Assembly (NCBI GenBank): GCA_022113835.1
Contig: JAILWY010000002.1
Span: forward strand, 8,906,501 to 8,970,500
Length of the DNA stretch: 64,000 nucleotides
From: Atopsyche davidsoni
Lineage: Eukaryota; Arthropoda; Insecta; Trichoptera; Hydrobiosidae
Direction of reading: 5' to 3'
Positions within the stretch are counted from its first letter, which is position 1. Every line of letters begins with the position of its first letter. The notes beneath the pieces were generated by a model. The model worked only from the letters and a program-made list of their open reading frames with translations. It was not told the DNA's origin and made no database searches. Both the position numbers and the translations under genes were made by a program. Of the stretch, positions 11,192 through 22,400 are shown in pieces.

Positions 11192-11559
11192 CTGAAAAAA
11201 CTGAAAAAAAAATTAAATTTATATCTTTTGTAGAAAAAATTAGGGATCAAGACTACGCTGAATAAAATGTAACTGGTTATGGATTTAAAAAAATATTTTA
11301 AAATTAATATGGTGTTATTGATTTGACGTGAATTCAAATTATATATATGTAATGTGATTGTTACGATATCTTTTACTACTATTTGTATTCTTACCAACCG
11401 AGGTTTTGTGTCTTCCCTATTAACGTGCGAGATTACGTAGTGCCTCGAGTTAAGTCTACTTTGGAAAACCCGTCAGTATTACTAAAAATCTTTTTTTTTA
11501 ATCTTTTTACTATACAAATGTCATTTTTTTGTTTATTTTATTGTTTTATAATTATTTGC

Positions 11560-11835
11560 GAAAAGCTTGCAGAGGTTGGTAGGTCGAGCCCCCGAGTTAA
11601 GTCGTCACCGGGGCGTGGCGCAGGCCTCCTCCAGCAAGTGCCTCACAGCCTCCCCGCCTGGGGGTCATATTAAATAAATGATAATTAAAGTTAGTTTTCA
11701 CTTTTGTATGCAGCCAGCGCTCGCGGAGCAACTCTCGGAACGCTTTTAATGCTTTCTCGGGACTCGAGTGAGTTTGTAAGGAAAACCGTCGCGGCATTCG
11801 GAGCAAATCGCAGTATTTGAGATCAAACAAACACA
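11560..11835. other. GC-richer islands, no coding signal
   Basis: Two blocks at about 11575-11670 and 11710-11820 are GC-rich relative to their flanks. All frames of any length are shadows of one another, and none carries a recognisable domain. Confidence 0.3.
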
Positions 11836-12360
11836 AAATTATGGTTTTCTTTTATATTTTCGTACCACAATTCTTTGCAATTAAGAACACTTTCTTTCCT
11901 TCTAGGATTTCGTTTGTTGAAATTGGTAGAAAAATTCATCAACCCATTTGATAAAAAAGCTGCTAAAATAAACGAAATAATGTTGGCTTTATTCAGACAT
12001 TTTTTAAGTTTGCGTAAAATATTTTAACAGCGTTGCATACTGTATTTTTTTTACATCTGGAAAAAATAAAAAGAATTTACAAATTAGTATTCATAGAAAT
12101 CTCACAGTATTTCGCATTTAAAAATATATACGTGCACACATTCTACTAACGTACTTGTTAAAAAGAAACTTTTGCAGTTTTAATTACATTATTTCATTGT
12201 TACTTATATAGTATAGTATACTTTTAAATGTTGTATATATTTTCATTGTTATATTCATATTATATATTAAATAAATTAATTTAATTCAATTTTTTTTATG
12301 TTCATGAAAAATAGTAAGCTACTCGTGTGTAGTTTCAGGATTGGTTAAATTTATTTGCAA
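11836..12360. other. AT-rich stretch, nothing recognised
   Basis: It is dominated by A/T runs, with no boundary of a mobile element and no splice-flanked frame. Confidence 0.5.
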
Positions 12361-12600
12361 AGTTACTAGTAGAGTCTTTGTAGTAGGAACGAGCGCAGAG
12401 TTGGTTGGTTCTTTTCCAGTCGGGTTATTCATGCCCACTTACTAGGAGTCCGAATAGAGAACGGAGGACCAAGGGTCAACACATTTGCATGGAAGGGTGC
12501 AAAAGACCCCGGCTTAGGCACGGAGCCCACGCGCCACCGCACTTTGCACCCCCGCGGCGACACTACATTACTTAATGAAAAAGCCGAGTGCAGCCACCCA
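12361..12600. other. GC-richer island (candidate regulatory DNA)
   Basis: This is a compact GC/CpG-rich block with words such as 'aacacatttgcatg' (an octamer-like ATTTGCAT) and 'cccccgcggcgaca'. Stops occur in all frames, so it is probably noncoding. Confidence 0.3.
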
Positions 12601-13330
12601 ACTATGGAATTGATAATAATTTATGAAAACAGAAATATTATTTTCAAATAAAATTTTAATAATTTTAATTGGTATTCAGGCTATCGCCATATTAGTCAGT
12701 ATCGTTGTAGCTTAAGAATTTCGCAATTTTTAAAATAACACACTTTTATAATAAAACTCACATTTTTGCAGAGGCTTATTCATAGCTGTGTTAAATTACT
12801 AATTGAAAAAATAATTAAAAAATTCAAATAATTTACTTTTTATTCGCTTATAAACCAACTCTATGGTATGCTCTTGACTATTAAATATAACATTAATAGT
12901 TATTTCTTGATTTTTCTATTTGTTTAACAATCTAATGGGAAAATTACGAATCTCAAATAATAAAATCAAATTTATTTATATTTACTTGCAGATTGTCAAC
13001 AAAAATGTGACTGTACTGATATCTCATTTAGTATTTGAAATCTTAAATAACTTGAACAACTCTTGAATAACAGATAATATCTTAAACTTAATAATAAATG
13101 CATAACAACGACCGCTTTCCACTCTAGGGATGTATATACCCTCCTCCCTGTCTTTAATTAAATAATATTCCCCCAGTCCCGCACGGGATTTTTCTACCTA
13201 GCAATAATGTTATTTCAAAATTTAATCTAAAACGGAGAAGTTAAATTCATAATAAAATTAAATCTCTCAATAATACTTACAATGATCTCCAAGATATTTA
13301 CATAAGCCCAACAATAAGTCGGAATTCTTG
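12601..13330. other. AT-rich stretch, nothing recognised
   Basis: There are many stops in all frames. A small GC-richer patch lies near 13160-13200. No gene or element was identified. Confidence 0.45.
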
Positions 13331-13860
13331 TTAAATAAAATATTTCTTCGGAAAATAAATTCCCTCTCTCGAAACGTCTCAAAAATGACCTTCCGATCCA
13401 CTCGACTGTATAATGAAATTAATCCCTCTCAATTTCGCAAATTTCATTCCTCACTTTCCATACTGGGGCGTAATTGCTCCGTCTCTCGCTTCTTCCGGGC
13501 GGGTCGTTCTCCTTTTTCGATTCTCGATCTTTTTTGTTCTCCATCTTCCAGAAGCCCGCGGCCGAGGGGCAATTAACAATCTGAATTTGCATGCGGCGTG
13601 ATAATGAGAGACCGACTGGTGCCCCGGCCGAGCGGCACTTCCTGCCCGCGATGCGCTCGCCTCGATCCACCCCTGCCGAGGCTTCACACTGCTCACTTCC
13701 GGTCATACTTCAGGAGCGCGTATGCCGCTTAAATTCCAGTATTAACCCAAAAGAGATCAATATTAATAATATGTTGCAGCCTCGTAGAACAGTGCTTAAA
13801 ATATATATTCCACAGAGTTCCGTGACTGGACGGGTCAATTAAAGCATTCTTTCAATTTAT
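13331..13860. other. GC-richer island with overlapping two-strand frames
   Basis: Open frames of 60-95 codons exist on both strands over the same bases, and none has a recognisable domain. This is the signature of locally raised GC (few stop codons), not of a gene. The region includes 'ccgcggccgaggggcaatta' and is bounded by AT-rich DNA. Confidence 0.35.
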
Positions 13861-13907
13861 GCAATATATATTTTTTGATGTTTCTAGAATAAATATTTAA
13901 TAATAAA

Positions 13908-14093
13908 GGTGTCCCAAAATTATAAGGGTGTCCCAAGATTTAAATTTGTCGCCATTTTTGCAGTAAAGTTTTGGGAACACTTAAAAAAAAAAACAATTTG
14001 ACAGCTGACAGTTGTATTGACTTTATGATTCATTTAAAAAATAACAATTAAAAGACTAAAAACTGCGTTAACTTGCGTTAATTTTGTAACACC
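13908..14093 (-). mobile_element. 'gtgtccc' MITE, copy 1
   Basis: The left end reads ggtgtcccaaaatt, and the right end inverted reads aggtgttacaaaatt. The interior ('aatggcgacaaat', 'tgaatcataaagtcaata' on the minus strand) matches 46573-46781 in the opposite orientation. The left end has a duplicated 'gtgtccca' terminus where the other copy has one. There is no coding capacity. The TA-rich flanks suit a Tc1/mariner-type MITE, but the superfamily is not certain. Confidence 0.75.
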
Positions 14094-15380
14094 TATATAA
14101 ACGTAGCTTAAATAATTAATACAACAAAACCCCATGCATTTCTAATATCTATTAAAAAAATGGCGATTTATTCTCGTACATTTAAATATCTGCCTTTCAT
14201 AACACAATCATAAAATATATAATACATTTCAGTCTATTAATAAAAACATAAAAAGTATTCATAAGTCTTTTAGTAAAACGCGTGCAAATTTTTTTGTTTA
14301 ATTAAAGTCATAAAAAAATACCACATTTGACCCCCATTTAAAATTTATTGACGAATGATTTGACGTGCGTTTTTCTTTTTTATTGAATGTTAGCTGTCAT
14401 GCGTATGGTTTTATAACATCAATCAATGACCAGAACCAAAATCATCCATTGGGTATATTTAAAAAAAAGTTATGTTTTATGTATTGAAACACGATGTAAA
14501 CAATAAATACTCATTTTATTTTTCAATTCTATCATAACTTTACCTGAAACTTTTAGAAGCTATTTCAGATTTTTCTGGCAAGTCCTTGAAGTGATACTAT
14601 GAATGTTTATGAAACTATTATTTTACAAACTTATCTCATTAATTTTCAATGAAATAATATAAATTTCGTTTTCAATATTGAGTTATGTAATGAATCTCAA
14701 AACTTTAAAGTACATCATAGCAGGAAATAAACAAACTTATTAAACAGACTTAGGCATTTAGAAAATAATATTAAAATAGTTATAGTTAACATGCAATCAA
14801 TATTAAATCACTTATATCGAAACTTTAATAATCTTACATTTTTACTCTAAGGGTTTATTTTATTTACAATAAATTAATATACTGCCATTAGTTAATAAAA
14901 TTTGAAGAAATTTTTATATGTTAAAAAAGGTTTAAAAACCAAAACTGAAAATATGTGAGCTCTATAGCTCCAGTTGTGGACTCGGTCATATCAGAAGATC
15001 AGAATGGATATTAAACTAATATACCCTCAGTCGATATTCGACCAACCTTACCACTGAACCAATAAAGCAATCTAAATGCAATATCGAAATTGGGTCATGA
15101 TTCTATGTTCATGTATCGAAGTTGAAATACCAACATGGAGCTGTCTTTTGCTAATGATTTTTTTTATTTTCATTACTATTTATGAATTGGCAAGTTAAAT
15201 TAGGATATATTCGGTTCAATTTCTAAAAATAAAATTATTAAAAAATACCTTTTTGATTTGAGGACATGCCACAACAGCGGTGGTACAAAATACCCATTTG
15301 ACCGAATGTTAAAAAATTTAAATCATATTAAATAGCTTCGATATGATATGCGCTCTTTCTTTGAACCCTTGACAATGTAA
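14094..15380. other. AT-rich stretch, nothing recognised
   Basis: No element end or splice-flanked frame was found. A slightly less AT-rich block at 14940-15110 has no recognisable content. Confidence 0.45.
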
Positions 15381-15541
15381 TATCTCACTTGACTGTTGTG
15401 TAAGGCTGTGGACTTGTGATACATCACCCCCGCGGGACGGCCATCATCCCTCACTGTCCATTCACACCCAACACCCTGAAGACAGCGCGGAAAACTCGCC
15501 GCTTGCAAATCATACAACTTAGTGCTCTGAACTGAAAGCAA
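15381..15541. other. GC-richer island with a weak minus-strand acceptor
   Basis: On the minus strand a TTGCTTTCAG-like acceptor at about 15532 precedes an open frame of about 70 codons. No strong donor follows and the peptide is unrecognised. A noncoding island is more likely than an exon. Confidence 0.25.
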
Positions 15542-15834
15542 ACTATTTCTAATTCGGGTATGTTATAGTACAAAATATACTTTAAAAATAAAAGTTACTT
15601 TGAAATGGGAATGAATGATTGTTTCCACCTACTTTCTCTATATAAACAATATAGCTTTTGATATCGTATGTAAGTTTATAATATCAAAATTAAAACGTGT
15701 TATTAAACAGTTCTTCACTCACTTTTTATGCACGTATTCACTAAGATAGTATTCACATTTAAATAACTCTGTTTTAGAGATGTTTTTGAGAGGGATGTTT
15801 TATCCCCGTGCTTAGTTCTAAAATAATTACGTAT

Positions 15835-15943
15835 GTCTATTTTTTGGATTGGACGTCAATCATATGCGTATTTATTACCCATTACGGGTTTATTATATTA
15901 ATAAATACGCATCTGATTAACGTCCAATCCAAAAAATAGACAC
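15835..15943. repeat. Near-perfect inverted repeat made from the SINE tail
   Basis: Two arms of about 43 bp, at 15835-15877 and 15900-15943, are inverted copies around a 22-bp spacer. Each arm contains 'acgtccaatccaaaaaatag' or its complement. The arm matches the tail of the SINE copies at 45473 and 61960-62022, so this is a head-to-head fold-back of that tail. Confidence 0.85.
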
Positions 15944-16117
15944 ACGTTGATATATTTTAAAAATAATATCCAGTTGGGACTAAAATCGCTTCACTTGTTA
16001 ATTTGTTCAAAAAGTCCAGTGCTCGCAAATCACTAAATATTGGTTGGCCTGGGCACATTGGTTCATATGTAGAGTATGATTGTTAAAAATTATTGATTAA
16101 TGGAAGTGATTCGTTAG

Positions 16118-16245
16118 TACAAGGGTTAGTACACCGGCCATGTAAGCCAGGGGATGTGATGTGATTCTGAGAGTTTCTTTAATCATCTTCTATGTATAAA
16201 CTAATGTGCCTAATCATATTAGTAATAATCTAAAATTATTGCTTA
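16118..16245 (+). mobile_element. tRNA-derived SINE, copy D (box B damaged)
   Basis: It begins with the shared tRNA-like head ('gttagtacaccggccatgta', then 'agccaggggatgtg') and continues into the body 'gagagtttctttaatcatct' and 'aatgtgcctaatcatattag'. Relative to the copy at 54.16 kb, the box-B segment and the 'atcacgatgatattttt' block are deleted. Confidence 0.75.
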
Positions 16246-16429
16246 AAGTCACGTAGTCTTAATATTAAATCCGTGAAATAAAGTTACTGCTACGTCTGAG
16301 AATGTGTATCCAGAATATTTGATTTCATTTAGATTTTTTATTATTTGAAATAAGTTTTAGATTTAATGTATGCTGATTGAATAAAAAAAACTAGCAGTAT
16401 TTTTCAATATTTTCTTTCGAGGGTATGAA

Positions 16430-16720
16430 AGATAATACGTGGGGGCGCATTTTTAACATAACATAAAATCAGCAAACCGAATATGTACTCTGCCGATGTT
16501 TTGTGTTTCCGCGCTCCGTGAATACCAACATCCACTCAGCCGCACTCGAAAGTAATATTTATCAGTTCTGATGAAAGCCTTCTTATTTTGTAAATAAGAA
16601 ATGTTTGCCTCCGCGGCCTAACGTCTCGCGTACAAATAAAACATAATCAGAGAATATTCAAACAAGCTTGAAACTTTATCATAAATATTCTCCGCAACAC
16701 GAACGCAGGTCACGTGAATA
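16430..16720. other. GC-richer islands, no coding signal
   Basis: Short GC-rich blocks near 16440, 16510-16550, 16610 and 16690-16720 alternate with AT-rich DNA. No frame or element was recognised. Confidence 0.25.
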
Positions 16721-17040
16721 CTCGCGAATTTTTTTTTTATTTTATTGAAAATGTTTGCATGAAATTCAAAATTCTTTAAATAAACTTCTCACTCATAGCG
16801 AATACCTGTATTTTTTTTATGAAATCACATGGTGTTTTTACACTCGTGTTTCAACCACAGAAATAACGACTACGTTTTAAATACGATCTATGAACAAAAT
16901 AGACATAAAATTTTTAGCAAAGCTCAAATGTGTGTGTTATTTAATATTTTTCAGCATAATCACTTTATTATTATTTGTATATTCATAACAATTTATGATA
17001 TGCAGCGTTACATTATAATTCGTTGATATTAATTAGATTG

Positions 17041-17270
17041 TATAAAGCGTCTATCTTTGGCTGGGGATCTTGAAATAAAACATTTGTGCCATGGGGTGGG
17101 AGGTGCGAGGTGGGGCGAGGGGTGCGGGTCTAGGGGTGCGAGGGCAGGCGAGGGCTGGTAAGTGCCCGCGAACTGCTCTGGCCGACAGGGGTGGAAGCTC
17201 TTGTGAAAATAATGTATTACGACTGACGGTGCAGATAGAAGGGGTGACGCGCATAATGGATACCTCACAC
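17041..17270. other. G-rich island
   Basis: This block holds the G-rich tract at 17093-17155 and a GC-rich tail. Frames of 65-80 codons open on both strands are composition artefacts (glycine- and proline-rich). It is probably noncoding. Confidence 0.35.
17093..17155 (+). repeat. G-rich tract, G-quadruplex-prone
   Basis: At least eight runs of three or more G are separated by one- to seven-base loops on the plus strand, built from variants of 'gaggggtgcg'. That satisfies the usual pattern for intramolecular quadruplexes. It looks like a degenerate short tandem repeat. Confidence 0.75.
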
Positions 17271-17444
17271 TATGTTATACTTATCATTTACGTCAGTGGT
17301 GAAATAAATCAATGACTAATGTGTTTTTTAAAAGAATTAATTGTTTTACTCATTGACTGATCAATGTGTTTTTATTTTGCTATCGATAAATATTATTCAG
17401 CAAGTTTGATTATTTGAGTAATTTCTATATTAAATTTACATATA

Positions 17445-17657
17445 AGAGCGGTCCGAAAAGTACTTAGCCTCACCGCCCGATGGTACTAGTATCGCAAGAG
17501 AGATTTACTATCGTGTAGTACATTCTTGTAGACGGCTACTGTCAAAATTTCAGCCGAATCGTACTCGTAAAAGGAGACTATTTTGAGAAATAAATCGCCA
17601 CTTTTCCTAAATTTTCGTTTTTCTTATGTAGACTTAGTACTTATCGGACCGCCCTCG
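17445..17657 (+). mobile_element. Mariner-derived MITE, about 213 bp
   Basis: The left end reads agcggtccgaaaagtacttag, ending in 'gcctc'; the right end inverted reads gagggcggtccgataagtac. These termini match those of the longer remnant at 32705-33212. The left part corresponds to the untranslated leader of that element and the right part to its extreme coding end ('aaggagactattttgagaaa') plus the 3' terminus. It is therefore an internal-deletion derivative of the same mariner with no coding capacity. Confidence 0.85.
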
Positions 17658-17659
17658 TG

Positions 17660-18120
17660 CAACTCAAAACTCACTGTAAGCTTATTTGAAGACAACCTAA
17701 TTACATACAGTCGTATAATCTAATATTCATTTATTTGAAAATAATTTTAAAAAAAAAAAAACAAACATAAATTTTATGTATATCCACCCTTAATTATTAA
17801 TAGTGTTTAATATGTTGAAATAATGTTTTTATTTATTTCTTTTAAGTACATGCTATTTAAAAATATAAAAATTTTCCACTCTCAAATATATAGAAGATAA
17901 TATATTTAAATGTTGAAAACATACTGCGAATAATTTTTCTACACAAATATTATATAAAGAATGACAAACTTACTCCAAGTACGAACAAAAAATTAAAGCA
18001 TTATATTTCTTGCAAAAACTGTTATATTTTTTATTCTTGCAACTTTACATTTGTTACTTTATACGAGTTCCAATTATTTATTTTGAAATTTGTCACAAAC
18101 ATAAAAGCAATTTTTAATTC
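17660..18120. other. AT-rich stretch, nothing recognised
   Basis: The stretch contains A/T homopolymer runs and short frames only. Confidence 0.5.
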
Positions 18121-18570
18121 GCACCTAAAAATCGCTGGACTTGCACAGGCACCCCATAAATAAAATCATCATTATCATCACGAAAATTATCTCCCAAAAA
18201 CGGCGCGCGTCATAAATTTAAAATATCTGCGGGCACATCTCTATCAAGTCGCGCGAAGTAAGTTTCGGGCGGCGCTTCCGCCGGCAGACATTTTGTTCTT
18301 TTCCAAAGCCAAGATGGCGTCGCCATTGTTTCCGGCCCTGGCGCTGAAGCCCGAGGATAAATGGCCCCCGGTTTACTGAGTTATTATGCCGCGGAACAAT
18401 CGACGATTGTGCTTAATATTGTTGGCCGGGCGAGGTGAGGCCGCCCCGGCTGTCTCCGCCATTGTGACGCGAGTGACGCCGCGGCGAGAGTCTTAACGCG
18501 CGCTAATGTGTGGTATTGTTAGCGCGACGTGCCTCGGCCAGATGCTCAAGGCGGTTTTGAATTGGTGTGC
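18121..18570. other. Large GC/CpG-rich island with YY1/Pho-like motif
   Basis: About 450 bp of raised GC contains 'gccaagatggcgtcgccatt' at 18308-18327, an AAGATGGC core followed by GCCAT, as bound by YY1/Pleiohomeotic-type factors. Further GCCAT words occur near 18461. No frame is convincing. It may be a regulatory island or CpG-type promoter, and conservation data would decide. Confidence 0.4.
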
Positions 18571-18682
18571 TAGCAAAAAAAAAAAAACTTCAAGAAAATA
18601 TTTTGGCAAAAAAAAAAAAAAACAAAATTGGATGTTTAGTCGTGCATCTGATGATGACCCGGTGTATTGGGTCGAAACTTGG

Positions 18683-18883
18683 GTACTTGTTTTTTATCCG
18701 ACCACCAAAAAACTTATACCTAACCTTTTTTTTTTGAACCTAACCCAACGAATCGAGCGGTCATGGAAATCTGCAATGAACTAAATAAACGCCACAACGG
18801 GACTCATCGTCATATGTTAGATTTTTATCTCTGCGAGTACATGTACATTAAAAAATTTTGGTAGTCGGATAAAAAAGAAGTAC
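18683..18883. mobile_element. MITE with 'gtacttgttttttatccgac' termini, copy 1
   Basis: The left terminus gtacttgttttttatccgac (then 'cacca') is inverted at the right end as 'tggtagtcggataaaaaa', then 'gaagtac'. The 201-bp interior matches 43831-43999 in inverse orientation, including 'aacgaatcgagcggtcatgg' and 'ctctgcgagtacatgtacat'. The region equivalent to the TTAGG run of copy 2 is degenerate here ('aacctaaccc', 'cctaacc'). There is no coding capacity. Confidence 0.85.
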
Positions 18884-19765
18884 AAAAACTAGTTATGCAA
18901 AGAATTTTAATATACTCAAAGTGAAGACAAAAATACAAAGTTACTTTTTATCATTATATAATATGGATGCTCTTTCTAATTACTAGTTTTGCAATATTCA
19001 AAACAATTACTTCTTAAAAAATAAACAAAAAAAAATTGAGTTAGGAATGCATTGGACAAACAAAAATACCAATCATTTTTTAGACAATCAATTCACAAAT
19101 AAAAACTCTTTCGCGGTACAGGGTGGGAAAATATTTTATGAGTCAATCAACACTTTAATTTTATTTGAATGTTATTTGTAAACATTATATTAAACACTAG
19201 AAATGTAGCCCGTCACAGAATGACGAATTCGATGAACGATGCATTAGTGTTTGAACATATATTTGGCTGACAATTAAATGAATATTTGATTTCATTTTGT
19301 ACACATATATTTTGAATAAACGGATATTAATTTCGAAAGCAAAGTCATTCTTGGAAATATCACATTTCGTGTCACAAACAACGAATCACTTTCACTGCAC
19401 TGTCCTTTATTAGATGCAGTCTTTATCACGTTCAATTGTGCTATTCTTTTTTAATTACGTATGCTGTGCTTAGTTAAGTTATTAATGATGTGATTAATAA
19501 TTTTTAACGCAACTAAAAAATAAAATTGGTACTTTTGTCAAGCTGACATAAACTGGAAATTTCTTAGAAGCATCATATTTTGCTTTTTTGTAAAAATTAT
19601 AAATTTGAAATTCTCGCTGTGAACAACATAATCATATAATTCGTACATAAAGCACATTTGATAGTTTTATTTAATTAGTTTATGAATGAAAATATTATCC
19701 TATCGTCTTGAAATACGGCACATAATTTTATTTGCATGTTATTTGTAAACAATCATTTTTATTAT
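18884..19765. other. AT-rich stretch, nothing recognised
   Basis: No element ends or plausible exon were seen. The words 'tttatttgcatgttatttgt' at 19729 and 'tttatttgaatgttatttgt' at 19159 recur but have no further shared context that I can see. Confidence 0.45.
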
Positions 19766-20159
19766 TATTACGCTTTACGCGAGGGATACGTTCCGGGAAA
19801 AATCGCGTTAAGTGAAATACGCGTATATCGGGGTTTACGATATACATAGTCAAATCTTAATACAAAAAAATACGAATCATTTGAATTAATCATTTTAATT
19901 CTAAGAACTCTTTATGCAGTATTACATGTTATTTTTACTGAAAAATACATCTATTGTCTTTTGGGTAGCGTTTCTTTTACGTTCTTGTAAAATACACCCA
20001 ACGCTGTGTTTAATTGTTAAGAGAAGTCAATGACTAAATAATGTTCATACACATTCTTAAAATAAGAAATTCGCGTAATGCAAGGCATTTTAACGCGAAA
20101 TTTGAAATTCGCGTAATAGTGAAACCGAGCATAACGGGGTCGCGTAAAGCGGGGTAATA
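19766..20159. mobile_element. MITE with CG-containing terminal repeats, 394 bp
   Basis: The left end tattacgctttacgcgaggg is inverted at the right end as 'gtcgcgtaaagcggggtaata'. The interior repeats words such as 'attcgcgtaat' and 'aacgcgaa' on both strands in an otherwise AT-rich context. No transposase frame exists. The superfamily cannot be set from the ends alone, and no clear target duplication is visible. Confidence 0.7.
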
Positions 20160-21150
20160 CTATAATACTAATAACATATCATAAATCGGCATAAAAACAT
20201 TTTTTTTTTTTTAAATGTTTGATGTTATATTTAGTTTTCGTGTCATTGCTATAATATTTTAACGTGAAAACAAAAATATCTAGATGCACTGTTTTACCGT
20301 GATAAAATTGTGAATTTGATTTGCTGTGATTGATACATAGACTGCCCTGAAACCTATAAAAACTTTTTCAATTATTTCACAGCCTTTAAAAAAGTTTTTA
20401 ATAGCGATACTTCAGGAGAAAACCAATATTTTTAGTAATAAAAATGTACATATACTTTCCTCTCCATAATTTACTTATCGACGACAGACTGGTTCAATTT
20501 GTAACACTCAAAAGTGGCTACAATATTACGATCATGAATAGTTTAAAATAGCAAAAATGATCAGCTATTCATCATTGTTTGTTATTAAATTATGTGGCCG
20601 CTTAATGCTAATTTTTCTACTTAGCGTTTTTAACTCATAGTAACAATATATTAAAAATGTATTTGTGTACTTATAAAAAAAAATTATAACCACACACAAA
20701 TCAAATCCAAAGTATGCATATTTACTCACATTTTTAACGGTTTTTAAAAATACATATATATTGAGATTTTGAGTAAAATAAAACTTTTAATTAATGTGTC
20801 ATTGGATCAATTTTACTTTGCAAAACATTTCAAGTTAGTTTATAATTTCAATCATAATTGATTATTTATAATAAAAAATAAAAGTTTACTAATTTCAAGA
20901 CAACTTCATAATTTAAAAATGAAAGTAATAATGACGATTATATATTTTAACTTATGCGCCGGAAATATTTTACATCGTGAATTATTAAAGTCTGGCATTT
21001 ATTTCTTTTAATTAGAATATATATATAAATATTGTAAGGTAATGTTGGGTTAGGTAATACATTATTTAATAAGTTAGTAACATAAACGATAGCAACCGTT
21101 TTGATCGATACACACTTTTAATACACAAAGCGGACAGCAAGTATGATCGC
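20160..21150. other. AT-rich stretch, nothing recognised
   Basis: Long A/T runs and short frames only. A 'gttgggttaggtaa' word near 21045 is a single degenerate TTAGG-like match. Confidence 0.5.
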
Positions 21151-22400
21151 ATTCGTGTTTGGATCCATTAAGGCTCCCGGAGCAGCAGGTCTGGGCGTAT
21201 TTATTTAAATGGAGTTATAAAGTATTTGATCGGAGCTAACTAGACCGGCGGTCAGAGCTAATCACAGTGAGAGCCGATGCCGGGGCGGCTGCTAGCGCGC
21301 TCGCTTCGACGGGCTGTTAAAACGCCGCCACGCAAACAACAATGGCCCGCAAATTGTTTTCGGAAGGAATTCTCAGAAAGGATTTCCTGAATGTTCCCGA
21401 AGGCGGCGGCAAGGTGCGGGGGGAGGCGGACTCCGCCATCCCTCCCGCCCCTCCTCCGCCGCAAAAGTTTTCATCAATATTTATGATGGGAAATTCGCTG
21501 TTCGCCGCCTTAAAATTCTTTTCATCGCGACGCCCGAAGTTTGTAACAACAAGCCGGGAACAAGTGCCTTCATATGTGGCCGCTCCAGTCAAGGGCAGCC
21601 GAACTTTGTTACGAGCAAAATTCAAATTTTCCAGTCGTTACGAAATCTCGAGTCTTTAAGAATCTCCACTTGAATAGCCGGCGGCGAAAAATATTGAATA
21701 ATGCGCACTTTAAGTTTTCTTAATGTGTTCATATTTCCCAACTTTGAGAGTCGCGTTTTTGTAATATGTAGAGAAAATATAAAACGCGCTATAAAGATAT
21801 GGCCCGTCGCCATTCAAAAATAATGTTCAGACCTCCGAGCTGCTCTGCTGATATTTTCCTTTTCCCAGTCCCTCCAGGAGATGCCCTCAAAAATAACACT
21901 TTTTACCGCCATTTCCGCCTCGGGGGGAGGGGGTGTTTTCGTGAACAACATTTGCTGTGCGTGCGTAGCGGAGAGTCTACCCCACCTTGCTGAAATGTAT
22001 GCGTCTACTGAAGATCGGTTCCCAACAACGTCTTCTCACACGACCGCGTCTTGGCTCAGGACCGGCCTGAAGAGCCTGTTTTCCGTGCTGTAAGCTCACT
22101 AAATATGAGCTTTATAGACAGTTTCCGTCCGCAGACGGAGCTCGGCGTCCGTTATTTTTCATGAGGCGATAAAAAAGTCCGCGGTAGATTCCGTCGCTGC
22201 GTCGCGCACCTCTGTGTTCCGGTTTTTTTTTTCTTTGAAAGCTACCGCAGAGCTCTCTGAGGAACCCGGTATACAATGCAACTGTACTGGTGATTTATGG
22301 TTTTCAAAATGAAAAACCGTATCACCGCGGTGAGTTTTATTGTTGATATTAAAAGTAATACGTCCCGGCGGGGAAAGAGCGTCGCCCTCGAACGCCATGT
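21151..22400. other. Cluster of GC/CpG-rich islands (largest in the window)
   Basis: Blocks at about 21240-21660, 21800-22090 and 22110-22400 are GC-rich. Frames of 63-105 codons are open on both strands over the same bases (for example 21342-21659 plus and 21317-21625 minus), and none has a recognisable domain or splice context. The core at 21405-21465 is a G-rich/C-rich low-complexity tract. This fits regulatory DNA or an unmethylated CpG-type island, though a lineage-specific exon cannot be excluded. Confidence 0.35.

Noticed and set aside
21342..21659. 105-codon ATG frame in a GC island
   Set aside because: A 102-codon frame overlaps it on the other strand, no domain is recognisable, and GC composition alone explains the lack of stops.
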